A DNA stretch of 64,000 nt. Origin: Artemisia argyi. Taxonomy: Eukaryota; Streptophyta; Magnoliopsida; Asterales; Asteraceae. This document shows, in pieces, positions 35,801 through 46,573 of the stretch. Position 1 is the first letter of the stretch. Each line of letters opens with the position of its first letter. Position numbers and translations under genes: made by a program. The notes under the pieces are model-generated. The model searched no databases and had not been told where the DNA came from. It saw nothing but the letters and a program-made list of their open reading frames with translations. Location of the stretch: positions 64,779,853 to 64,843,852 of the forward strand of contig CM060691.1 of NCBI GenBank assembly GCA_030686995.1. Reading direction: 5' to 3'.

Positions 35801-37141
35801 ATACTAAAAGTAGCTTTGATTCACACTGAATTGTCTTAACAAAAAGCTTAAAAGCTTGGAAATACACTGGAATTAGGAAACTTAATTAAACGAGCTAAAT
35901 TTGACTAAAATTACACTAGATAGCTATTACATTGCCTCCATTCTTCTTTATAAAGATCTATTTGCATCCCTTGTCGACCTCTGAGTGTTTCCCACTTCAT
36001 CTCAGTCTTTGAATCCTTGAAAATCATCAGAACCATACACTTGGCACTTTGGCGCCAAAATATCAATTTGAGTGGGAGTAGCAGTTTGAAGCAATTAAGG
36101 ATTTTTGGTGGTATTAGGAGGTGGCAGGGAGACAATTTGGGCATTAGGCATGGGCTTTTAGGAAAGTATCCATGAAAACAGGGTCTGTGAGGGTGAGGTG
36201 AAGTGTGATTTGGTGGGAAAAGCATTTAATGCAAATTAGGGTGAATGATGAGGGGTAGTAGCCAGCTGGGGGTGTGAGGTAGTGGTGAAGAGGTGGCAAT
36301 GCCACCCTGGTATTGGAGAAGGAGGGTGAGGGTGAGGTGAGTGAGCAGTGGTGGTGTTATTGGGGAAGAAGGGGAGTTAACGGGTCAAACCCCGTTTTAT
36401 TAAAAAGGGTGGACTGGTCTTGGTTCATTTTGGGCCTAGGATAAGGGTGTGGGCTGGGAAAAGGGTGTTGGATTTATTTTGGTTTTGGGTTATAATACAA
36501 ATAAGGGTCCGGTTGGTTTAGGTATTAAACAAGGACCAATTATGTAATTTTGACAAAATAGAGGGACTGATTTTGCACTTTTCCCAAAGTAGTTTTAAGG
36601 ACTATTTTTGTCATTTATGAAAAACCCAAGGACCAAAGATGTGATTTTTCCATTTTCAAATACCAGGGACCTTTTCTGCCAATTCCACAAACTCCAGGGA
36701 CCAAAGATGTAATTTTCTGAAATTTGAAGGGTTGATGTTGTAATTTCTCAAAAGTTATCATAAGGACCAATTTTGTCATTTAATAATAGTGCAAGGTTTA
36801 TTTTTCATATTTTTCCATTTACAAAACCTTAGGGACTAAAGTTGTCATTTTGCAATTTTTTAACTTTAAAGGACTATATTTGACAACTTATGAATCCCTA
36901 AGGACCTTTGATGATATTTTTCATGTTTTGATTTACCAGGGACTAGTTTTGCCAATTTTTCAAAGTTCAGGGACTGAAACTGTAAATTATGTGAAATGTT
37001 TTGTTTTTCATCAGTTTTCAATCCTTTTGCATAAAAACACAATCCAGGGATATTTTATGTAATTTAAGGCATTCCTGTGTGTTTTCATATGTTTTTGCAG
37101 TTTAAATGTAATAGAAATGATGAGTATTTACACACTCATCA
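32836..37141 (-). mobile_element. Solo LTR F of the A/C-like Athila superfamily (4306 bp)
   Basis: On the minus strand it starts TGATGAGTGTGTAAAT at 37141 and ends CCAATCA at 32836. It is flanked by the target duplication ATGAC (32831-32835 and 37142-37146). The host integrase reads through when the insert and one duplication copy are removed. It has the same architecture as the LTRs of A and C but is clearly divergent from both. The U3 has GTCCCT-type blocks, a TTTATAAAG TATA box lies at 35946-35955, and the conserved U5 block is near 32925. No internal region remains. Confidence 0.93.
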
Positions 37142-37930
37142 ATGACATTCATCAAGAATTTTTCTTGTTTCGGCACCCGAAACACATCTTCGTATCATTC
37201 CATCCTTGCACATTTTAAAAAGATAAGGTTTCTCACAATAATAGTGTTTTTGTTCTGAAAAGAACTTAATACGTTGGTAGTGACTCATCCCTTTTTTAAG
37301 AATGTCTCCTGCAAGATAATTTGCGTAATTTGCAAACCATGGTATTGCCTCATCATCGTCTTTATCTATCGTCATGAGAGTTTCTTCTGGAAAATAATCA
37401 TTAATTTCATTTTCATTTAATTCTTCCAAATTTGGATTTTCGAGACGTGATAAATGATCAGCTGCAAGATTTTCTGCTCCTTTCTTATCTTTTATTTCGA
37501 TATCAAATTCTTGCAGTAATAAAATCCATCTGATAAGACGTGGTTTTGCATCTTGTTTGTTAAACAAATATTTGAGTGCGGAATGATCGGTAAAAACTAT
37601 CGTTTTTGAAAGCACAAGATAAGATCTGAATTTGTCGAATGCAAAAACTACGGCTAATAATTCTTTCTCCGTAACCGTGTAGTTTTGTTGAGCATTGTTG
37701 AGTGTTTTACTAGCAAAGTAAATAGGACGAAAATGTTTTCCTTCACGTGGTCCTAAAATAGCTCCAACAGCGAAATCGCTTGCATCACACATGATTTCAA
37801 ATGGTAGCGACTAATTAGGTGCAACCATAATTGGGGCACTAGTCAATTGACTTTTCAATGTTTCGAAAGCTTTAATGCAGTCAGCATTGAAGTCATATAC
37901 AGAATCCTTTTCTAGAAGTTTAGTCATAGG
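37142..37930 (-). pseudogene. RNase H and start of integrase, element B
   Basis: The minus-strand frame holds [45 protein letters not shown] and [16 protein letters not shown]. The integrase N-terminus follows ([17 protein letters not shown]) and is cut at 37142 by LTR F. In-frame stops occur near 37812 (TAG for the Trp usually preceding the LPFE block) and at the RT boundary near 37930. Confidence 0.9.
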
Positions 37931-38640
37931 ACGTTATATTTTTGAAAAACCTTTGATAAATCGGCGGTAAAAACTGGCATGTCCTAGAAAACTTCTAAAG
38001 ACTTTAACGTTAGTTGGTGGTGGTAATTTGGTGATAACATCTATTTTAGCTTTGTCAACCTCCATCCCTGAACTTGATATCTTGTGTCCTAACACAATTC
38101 CTTTAGTCACCATGAAATGACATTTTTCCCAATTAAGAACTAGATGTGCAGCTTCACATCTTTCAAGCATTTTATCGAGATTGGAAAGACAAGTTTCAAA
38201 AGAATCACCAAAAACTGAAAAGTCATCCATGAAAACTTCCATAGATGTTTCAAGCATGTCTTGAAATATTGCGATCATACACCTTTGAAAAGTTGCAGGT
38301 GCATTACATAGACCAAAAGGCATACGCTGGTAAGCGTAGGTTCCAAAAGGACATGTAAATGTGGTTTTCTCTTGATCGGCTGGATCGATAGGAATTTGGA
38401 AATATCCCGAAAAACCATCAAGGAAGCAAAAGTATTTGTGTCTTGCTAATCTTTCGAGCATCTGATCCATGAACGGTAAAGGAAAATGATCTTTCCTGGT
38501 GGCTTTATTAAGTTTTCTGTAATCAATACATACTCGCCATCCAGTGATAGTTCTAGTAGGAACTAACTCATTCCTTTCGTTTGTCACTACAGTCATTCCT
38601 CCTTTCTTTGGAACACAATGAACTGGACTCACCCATCGAT
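37931..38640 (-). pseudogene. Reverse transcriptase of element B
   Basis: The frame runs from SPVHCVPKKGG through TGWRVCIDYRKLN, CFLDGFSGYFQIPIDP and the catalytic FMDDFSVFG to RSFLGHASFYRRFI. A roughly 10-base deletion near 38632-38640 removes part of the conserved YPISDSPWVSP block and shifts the frame relative to the upstream protease-linker frame. A TAA near 37931 replaces the Ala of KIARPM. Confidence 0.9.
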
Positions 38641-39471
38641 AGGATAAATAATTCCTGCGTCAAGAAGTTTAATGATTTCCTTCTTAACAACCTCTTTCAT
38701 ATTTGGGTTGAGCCGACGTTGTCTTTCTACAACGGGTTTAGAACCTTCTTCACAATTGATTTTGTGTTTGCAAAAATCAGGACTAATTCCTGGAATATCA
38801 GAAGTTTTCCACGCAAAAGCGCGTTTATGCTTCCTAAGAACATAAACGAGTCTTTCTTTTTTATTTGTTTCTAGCAACGACGATATGACTACTGGAAGAA
38901 GTGAATTTTCTTCTAAGTAAGCATATTCGAGATTATTGGGAAGGGTTTTGAGTTCCGAATCAGTGGTTGGTTCTTCTAGAGATGATTTGATTTTCAATTG
39001 ATCTTTATCAATGATATCTTCAAATTTCTCTTCTTCCTCTTCTTCTACTTTTATTTCCAAGAATTCCTCAAATTCTTTATCAGAATCTGTTTCACTAATC
39101 TTTTCTGAAGTAGTCATGAATGGTTTCGAATCGTCAAGTAATGCATCCAATTCTTCTTCAGTGACTTCATCAATTACATCGATGTTATAGCATGTGTCAT
39201 CACTGGAATTTGGATATTTCATTGCTTTATCGATTAAGAACGTGATTCGATCTTCTCCTACTCCAAGATTTAGTTCTTTACCTTTAACTTTAATCATTGC
39301 ATCAACAGTGTTTAAGAAAGGTCTTCCTAAGATTAAGGGTACTCGACTATCTTCTTCCATTTCTAAGATGACAAAATCCACAGGAAAAACAAATTTACCA
39401 ACTTGAACAAGCATATTTTCAGCAACCCCAATAGGATATTGGTATGTATGGTTGGCTAATCGTATACTCAC
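38641..39471 (-). pseudogene. C-terminal protease and acidic linker of element B
   Basis: The reading resumes after element C with SIRLANHTYQYPIGVAEN, then the protease block VPLILGRPFLNTVDAMIKV. An acidic Glu/Asp linker (EEFLEIKVEEEEEEKFED) leads into the RT N-terminus (AFAWKTSDIPGISPDFC). The start codon seen on the left flank is supplied by the LTR of C and is fortuitous. Joined to 50299 onward it belongs to one original polyprotein. Confidence 0.88.
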
Positions 39472-42400
39472 TGATGAGTGCTCAAACACTCATCATTTTT
39501 AGTCAAATCTGAACTGCAAAACATACAAAAACACTCAGTAATGCATCAAAATACTGAAAATATTTCAAAATTGTGTTTTATATGTTTTAGATGCAAAATG
39601 AGCAAAAACAGATGAAAAACGTATAAAGTTTGCAAAATTGGCAGTTTCAGTCCCTCAACTTTCATAAAATGACAAAACTAGTCCCTGGATATTCAAAATA
39701 TGGAAAATTATCACCAAAGGTCCTTTTTAAATCATAAGTGTCATATTTAGTCCTTTGGTGAAAAATTGGAAAAGTTTTGAGAATTTATAGTTTTGGTCCC
39801 TGGAGTTTCAGATTTTGGCAGATTTGGTCCCCGGTGGGATATTTTTGATTGAAAAATCATTTTTAGTCCTTGGAAGTTCAAAAATGTTCAAATTTGGTCC
39901 TTGGATAAAAGATTTTACAAAATGGCAAGTTTAACCCCTAAACTTTGAAAAATGCCATTTTTAATCCCCGGGAATTTTGAAAAATGGTAAAATGAAAAAT
40001 TGGTCCTTGTGTTATTGGTTCTTGGCAAATTACACCTTTGTGGGTACTTTGGGCAATGTCCATTTTCAGTCCCCAAGTTTTCCAAAAATATATAATTGGT
40101 CCTTGTTGTTTATTATTAACCAAATGGACCCTTTTGTTTATTTCACCCCAATCCAACCCAAAGCTAAAACCTGATCCCAGCCCACACAAAACCCCAAGCC
40201 CACCAAAAACCGGCCCACAACCTTTTAATAGTTTCCCTGGCGTTGACCCCAGTCAAACCCCAACCCCCGACTTACTGTTCATCACCCCCAACTCTCCCTG
40301 GTTTTCTGCTACCATGTCCCCTCCCCCTCCTCCTTTTCACCAAACCTTCACCCTCATTAATAACCTCACCTACACCTTACACCAACCCCCCCCCCCCTCC
40401 TCATTTATTATCACACCTAAACCACTACCTGCTTTTTCCCCATTTCCCGCCAAAAGAATTTTAAACGGCTCAGATCAAAAGAGAGCAATCTAAGGGCTGA
40501 GAACAAGTGGGAAAGAAAGAGAAGACCTCCAGGGACTATAAAGATGAAGTTAAAGTGATGAAGATAGGTTGTCACTAGTTTTAGACCAATTTCTTAGTGT
40601 AGAACTTTAATTTTCATGTTGAAGCTTTAAATTCAGTCTTAATTTCATTTTGTATCATGTTTTTAAATTTAATGAAGATTACTTTACAAGTTTCTCAGTT
40701 CCAATTCTCACTTTGAAATTCATAACTTGCAAGTTTTGATTGGATTTGACAAATCCATTTAAATATTGTGAGTTGTTGTTATTTCCTGTTACTTTGATCT
40801 CAATCAAGTTTACTTTAAGCTTTTTGAAGCTTTTGTGTCAATTAGTGGACTCATAATTCAGTGATACTAAAAAAACATAAAAAATCAAAATAAATATAAA
40901 TAAATAAAAAATCAGTGTGTATGGTTATTGATGCAAGGAGACTGGGTGCTTTTGGATTTCTCATGGTTTAGAGCCTTTTGGGAAGCTGTAGGTTTTGTTC
41001 TCAGTGCTTGTTCCATAGTTCTCAGTTGATTCCACTTTGTAAGCATTTTTCATCATTTTGGCATAATCTTTAATTAATGCTTGTTGTTGTTATTTCTGTT
41101 GTCCATTAGTTTAATTAAGTGTTTGTTTGCTTATCTTAATTATCTAAATCAGTAGCTTAGTCTTTATAAGTGTTCTAGCTTTACAAAATTTCATTTTCAG
41201 TTTTTAAAGTGGTGTTTGGATAAGTGGTTTTGGCCACTGAGTTTTGTGGTTTGGTTGTTGTTTTTAGTTTTAACAAGTTACAATAGGTTAATACAGGTCA
41301 TGTAAGCCTTAAAATCACATGTAATTTGCAAGAAAGTCAAAATCACCTCCCATAGTTTCCATCAGTTACTGTTGGGCAGTTGTGAACCCACAAACCTTCA
41401 TTTCAGTGCAAATATGGTTTACCTAGCTTAATTTAGTTTCTTTACAGCTTAACATTTCATGTTGAGTCATTAGAGTAGGATCTAATCTCATAAAAGTCAA
41501 AGGTTCAAAGTTTTCTACAAAAGTCAATTTGGTTCATTTCAGATTTTTACAAAAAGTCTAGGATTTATATAGAATTTTGTGGATGTTTTCAAGACTTGAG
41601 ACTTGTTTCTTTTAATTGTCTACCACCTCATATATATGTTTCCATCGTCTGTTTATTTTTGTGAATTTTACCTTGGGCCCCACTTGGCCTGAAACACACT
41701 TGCAGGGGAGACCTCTGCTCTGTCTCAGCAGACTATCACCCACCACCACCACTTGGTGGTGGTTTTCTGGCCACCATGGTGGTCCACAGCCCCCCATATT
41801 TGTTCCTTTCCGCCCCCCTCCTAGTAGGGTTTATGTTTTGAACCTTTGTTTGACCTTGGAAGCCCTGGGACCCACCTGAATTTAGCCACCAAGTCTGTCC
41901 CTTTTTCAACTTTGAAACAAGTTAGATAAGTGCTTATTGTCAGCTTTTGGCTTATTCTATGGGTGCTTTTTGCTTTTTCTTGCTTAAATAAGTTCACATA
42001 ACTTATTGGAACCTTAATCAACCAGAGTGGGCCCCACTCTTGGTCATTTAAGCTTATTTCCCATTCTAGTCAACTAAAGTCAACTGTTGGCTTTTTGTTC
42101 TCCATTTCAGCTTATTTTTAAGTTCTAGAAAGTTTGTTTTCACAAAAGTCTTTCATATTTAGGTATAAAACAAGTTTTCAAAAAGAAAATCCAGATAAGT
42201 CAAAGTATTTTTAAGTGATAGTTTCTATTTAATTTTATTTAATTTTAATTTTAATTTTTATATTTTTATTAAGAACTTATCTTTTTTATATTTTTCTTAA
42301 TTTCCTCTTAAGTTAAAGTAGTTATAATAATTTTATCAGATTTTTATTTCATCATTTGGTATTTATTATATTTAATATTAGTTTTATTAAATATTAATTA

Positions 42401-43171
42401 ATATTAAGTTTAAAATAGCATAATTAGTTTTTATTAAGTAAAACTTAGTTTTTATATTTTTTTTAGCTTTTATATGTTGTAAAATAATTTTAGAATTTTT
42501 CTTATAATTTTTACTGTTCATTTGCTATTTTTCTTAATTTAAAATAGTTAATTAGATAATTAGTAATTAATTAATAGAAAAAGCACAAAAAGACAAAAAG
42601 ACTTATTTTTAATTTTAAAACTTATTTTTAGTTATTTTATAATTTTAGAAATTTTATTTTCATTTGTCTAGTGCTTAAATAATATTGTATTATATTTAAG
42701 TTGTTTAAATATTAATAATTAGTAATTAATTAATATTAAACAATTAATTAGTGTAAAAATACATTTTCTTTTTCTTAAAATTTTCTTTTATCTTTTAGTT
42801 TGTTAAAAAGTCATTTTCACCCCCTGGGTGTTTTCAGATTTCAATTTTTACGTTTTATCTCGTACATTAATGTAAATTTAAATATAACGTACGCGTTTTA
42901 AGTTTTAAACGTTTCTGGATTTTCAAACTTTCCAGTCTTATTCGTATAGCTTATTTAAGCTATTTCATTGTAGATTCCTTAGATCAAATCATTCACAAAC
43001 CCTTTTCCATCCAAATTCACCCGATTACGAAACCGTTTGTTAGCCATTCACACCTCGTCGGGACATAACGACCCGGGGAAACCTTATACTTCCGCGGAGC
43101 ATTGATCTAGGCTGTTTGACTTAGTTGACCATTCTTTGGTTAATTTAAGTTAGGTGGTTCGGGCTCAATCA
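39472..43171 (+). repeat. 5' LTR of element C (3700 bp)
   Basis: It starts TGATGAGTG and ends CAATCA. The first 24 bases form a 9-bp hairpin, TGATGAGTG/CACTCATCA. The TATA box CTATAAAG is at 40536-40543. It has the same domain order as the LTR of A but only patchy sequence similarity. Confidence 0.95.
40536..40543 (+). promoter_or_regulatory. LTR TATA box, element C
   Basis: CTATAAAG lies in the context AGGGACTATAAAGATGAAG. It is repeated at 47641-47648 in the 3' LTR and is equivalent in position to the TATA box of A. Confidence 0.6.
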
Positions 43172-43176
43172 ACTTT

Positions 43177-43194
43177 TGGCGCCGCTGCCGGGGA
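43177..43194 (+). other. Primer-binding site of element C
   Basis: TGGCGCCGCTGCCGGGGA is identical to the PBS of A and lies 5 bases after the LTR end. Confidence 0.88.
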
Positions 43195-43399
43195 GGTGTG
43201 CGCGCTATTCTACACGGTTTTGCGTATTGGTGAATCGGGATATACATCCACTGTACATTTATCCATCCCTTGTTCATATCTTATCATATAAAAACCCAAA
43301 AATATTTTTCCTTACCCTCTATCAGTTTGATTCTACCTTCTTATACCCCTCTCATGTATAATTCTAAATGACATCTCTCGATGACGATTTCTTTGAGCA

Positions 43400-45775
43400 A
43401 TGGGCCTTTCAAACAAAATTGAAAAACTTATGGCCTTGTCAAAAATATCGAGATGTCGTAGTGATTATGATGGACCTTCGATTCCTATTCCCTCTCCGGT
43501 GAGGGAAATGAATCAAGAAACCGAGGTGACAAAGGACCCGGTACTTCCCTCTGACGATGGAAGTGCTAAATACGTCCAACCTACGGTTGTCCAAACACCT
43601 AAGCTCACAAATGCTCCTAAACCTTCAAAAATTGATCCTAACCTTTCACGGTTTACGGTCAAAAGTTTGTCAAGCATACGTGCAGAGCTTAGGGCAGTGA
43701 CTGAAAAGAACGACTTGCCCAATCTTCACGACTATCAAGAACCAAAACCCGAGACCATAACGGAAGTGGTGGAAATTGCTAGCTCTAAGAGCACACCACT
43801 TGTCCCACCTCCGGCTTTTATTCCTTGTGTTGGTTGTGGTGAGCCACTTTTTGGTTTGCCATGTCGTTGGTGTACATGTGTACAATGTGGTAATGATATC
43901 CAAAATGGGAGTTGTTTGTTTTGTGGGTCGAGTAATTCATTTGCTTATGATCCTAATCAAAACTCATTCAACGACTCTTCAAATTTTTCCAATTACCCAA
44001 CACATTCATACGAGCAAGAATCATATTATCCAAACTTCAATGATGCTTCGTATCAAGATACACCAAGCCAGACTCAACAGTTTTACTGTTGTGAGTACTG
44101 TGGTGGTCCACACTACAGTTCTGATTGTCAATCGGGAAACACGCTTGTCTATGAGCAGTTTCCTGATAACAATTATGACTACAGCACACACGACTCGCAG
44201 CCACATCAGTTTTACTGTTGTGAGTATTGTGGAGGTCTACACACTAGCTCTGATTGTCAAACAGGGAACCCGTTTCCTTGTAACAATTACGACTATTCGT
44301 ATTCAGACCCACCTCCACAGTACCAAATGATTCAAGCAACTCCTCAAGAAACCGAGCAAGACCTTTTACTAAAGGCTCTTGATATTTTAAAAGAACTTAA
44401 GGAGGAGTTAGCCACTTCATCGTTTCAAAGCTCTCGCGAGAAATCCATGGCAGAATTACTTGCTGAAGAACGAGAAGCTAGAAACGAAAAGAGCATGGAA
44501 GAATTACTTGCTGAGCAAAGAGCGGCTAAAATACGTGCCAATCTTCGCTATGCTGCTCTTCATGATGACGATGATGATGAGGATTCTATTCAAATGAAGG
44601 AATATTACAAATATTCATCCAGTTCATCAGTTGAGATTCCTTCCATGGAAGCACAGGGAGATAAGAGTATGCAAGAATTGCTAGCAGAAGAACACATGAA
44701 AAATATAAAATCTATGTGTGCTAGTCTTTCTTATCTCCCTCAGTCTATTATCACACCCGAAGTTCACACTCACTCTCTGATCATGGGGGATGAGCATCTT
44801 AGCACTGTTCCTAATAAGGAATCGGACGAATTAATAAAGTCTAGCGTTGAGATCCTTGTCCCAATCCCAGGAGAGTCACAGGGAATTTTGGATCATGTAT
44901 GTGATATTCCTTCCCCTCTTGAGTGTTCAAACGATCATTTTGAGACTTTCTCAGATTATAGCGATGATTGTATATCTCATGGAGACATTGAGTATATTGA
45001 GGCACCACTGCCTCAGTCTGATGTTGATCCTCTTCTCGAGGAGTTCGCTGATGAACTTGCTCACATCGATCCACTTTCATTGGAAAGTGATGATGGTTTC
45101 CTTGATTTTCAAGCCGATCTGGGAGAAATTGAAAGTCTCCTATCTCATGATCCGTCACTCACTTCTTATCCCGACAATCCAACAGAGAATAATATTCACT
45201 TTGTTCCCGAAACATTCAATACTACTCTCACTAATCCTCTATTTGAATTCGAATCTGAATTCACTTCGATCTCTGATAATCCACTCTTTGGTACTCAGAT
45301 TGAGGATTGTGATGAGTCTATTCCGGAACATGAGTTCCTAGATTCACATCTTGTGAATGATTCTCTTCATGAGGAGTTCTCCGGTGAACTCGCTCATCAG
45401 TTTGATTGCCCGGGGGGAGATGCACTCAATCTTAAGAATTTGCAAATTCCCACCCACCCTCCCGGGTTGTTTACGAGCTTACCTTTTGAAATCCAAACTC
45501 AGGCTACGGAGCCTGCTCTCGAGGAAGAAGATCAAATCATGCTTTTTATCATGATTTTCTTCCTTTTCTTCACCTATAAGGTGACTTCTTCTCTTCTTCA
45601 CTCCTTCGGGAGTGAGGACACTATATTTGATCCCGGCATTTTCATATATGATTATCTTGAGCCGGTTACTTCTCTCATCGGTGTGGAACTTTCACGTGCT
45701 TCATATGTTTGTCCAAACATTTTGAATGAAAGTCCGATGGAGATCACTTCTTCCACATTCCCCAATGACAAATGA
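43400..45775 (+). CDS. 791-residue Cys-rich ORF of non-autonomous element C
   Basis: This is the only long open frame of the Athila-type elements in the window. The function is unknown. Visible parts: a Cys-rich block at residues 143-173 with several CX2C pairs (CVGCGEP, CTCVQCG, CLFC), and two near-identical knuckle-like motifs at about 230 and 273 (CCEYCGGPHYSSDC, CCEYCGGLHTSSDC; CX2CX4HX4C spacing). Three copies of KSM(A/E/Q)ELLAE lie at about 347, 363 and 422. A long acidic tail follows, with LLEEFADELAHIDPL and a GEIESLLSHDPS motif resembling the protease-RT linker of A. One hydrophobic segment lies near 713-733. A Gag capsid domain is not seen. A short frame from ATG 43368 (MTSLDDDFFEQWAFQ, about 44 codons) lies just upstream in another phase, so the true N-terminus may be frameshifted. 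From memory, similar proteins are frequent in Asteraceae annotation. Confidence 0.75.
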   Translation: MGLSNKIEKLMALSKISRCRSDYDGPSIPIPSPVREMNQETEVTKDPVLPSDDGSAKYVQPTVVQTPKLTNAPKPSKIDPNLSRFTVKSLSSIRAELRAVTEKNDLPNLHDYQEPKPETITEVVEIASSKSTPLVPPPAFIPCVGCGEPLFGLPCRWCTCVQCGNDIQNGSCLFCGSSNSFAYDPNQNSFNDSSNFSNYPTHSYEQESYYPNFNDASYQDTPSQTQQFYCCEYCGGPHYSSDCQSGNTLVYEQFPDNNYDYSTHDSQPHQFYCCEYCGGLHTSSDCQTGNPFPCNNYDYSYSDPPPQYQMIQATPQETEQDLLLKALDILKELKEELATSSFQSSREKSMAELLAEEREARNEKSMEELLAEQRAAKIRANLRYAALHDDDDDEDSIQMKEYYKYSSSSSVEIPSMEAQGDKSMQELLAEEHMKNIKSMCASLSYLPQSIITPEVHTHSLIMGDEHLSTVPNKESDELIKSSVEILVPIPGESQGILDHVCDIPSPLECSNDHFETFSDYSDDCISHGDIEYIEAPLPQSDVDPLLEEFADELAHIDPLSLESDDGFLDFQADLGEIESLLSHDPSLTSYPDNPTENNIHFVPETFNTTLTNPLFEFESEFTSISDNPLFGTQIEDCDESIPEHEFLDSHLVNDSLHEEFSGELAHQFDCPGGDALNLKNLQIPTHPPGLFTSLPFEIQTQATEPALEEEDQIMLFIMIFFLFFTYKVTSSLLHSFGSEDTIFDPGIFIYDYLEPVTSLIGVELSRASYVCPNILNESPMEITSSTFPNDK

Positions 45776-46573
45776 ATTAGGGGTCGAGTCAAGCTAGCGA
45801 CTCGGTAAACAAAAACAGTAGCATGCTTATATGATTTTCACCCTAAGTGTGGGGGAGTCCCCCATGCTATGGTTACAAATAGAGTGAAAAAACAAAATGG
45901 TTTTTCCACGCTTAGCTTGTAATGTTGCCCTTTTACGTTCAAAATGTCGGCATAATAGCCGGGATTTTGAATATTGAGGACAATATTCATGCTAAGTGTG
46001 GGGGGGGGGGGGGGTATTCTTTATTCTAGCGAATTTTATCACATTTTACTATATAATACCCCCATTTTTGCCAAAATTTCAAAAATTTTAAAAAAAATTT
46101 CACTGGTGCTTCAAAATTTTTGTGGTAATCAGTCCGCCTTGTCTAACCGACAAAAGGGATTGGCTAGTCCAGGAGCAAACGGCTCTTGGAAAAGACATCT
46201 CAAATCCGTTTACGGCTTGCAATTTGCCCAAAATTGTATGGTTCCTCAACTCCCTGAAAACAAATGAGTTGGCTAGCCCGCAAGATTATGGCTTGTGGTA
46301 AAGGCCGTGGAAAATCCATAATTGGTAATCAGCTCACCAAGATGTTGACTATTCCATCAAGAGCTGGCTAGTCCAGAAGCAAACGGCTTTTGGTAAAGAC
46401 TACTCAAATCCGTTGACAGCTGGTGGTTTGCTCAAAATCACACGGTTATCAGGTGTGCCACAGTTCTTACACCTGGCTACTCCAGAAGTGATGGCTTTTG
46501 GTAAAGAGTTTGAAATCCATCAAGTTTTCAAAACAGTATTGCTAGGGACTAGCAATAGTTTAGTGTGGGGGAT
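45776..46573 (+). other. 3' non-coding region of element C, with stem-loop array and PPT
   Basis: It matches the corresponding part of A closely. It has GTGTGGGGG motifs near 45848 and 45996, the hairpin GAATATTG AGGA CAATATTC (about 45968-45987), and four hairpins at 46169-46189, 46278-46298, 46373-46393 and 46482-46501. The PPT AGTGTGGGGGAT abuts the 3' LTR. This is the longest block shared between A and C outside the LTR ends. Confidence 0.8.

Noticed and set aside
43776..45554. Overlapping Leu/Ile/Ser-rich frames inside the ORF of C
   Set aside because: They are shadow frames of the 791-codon ORF.
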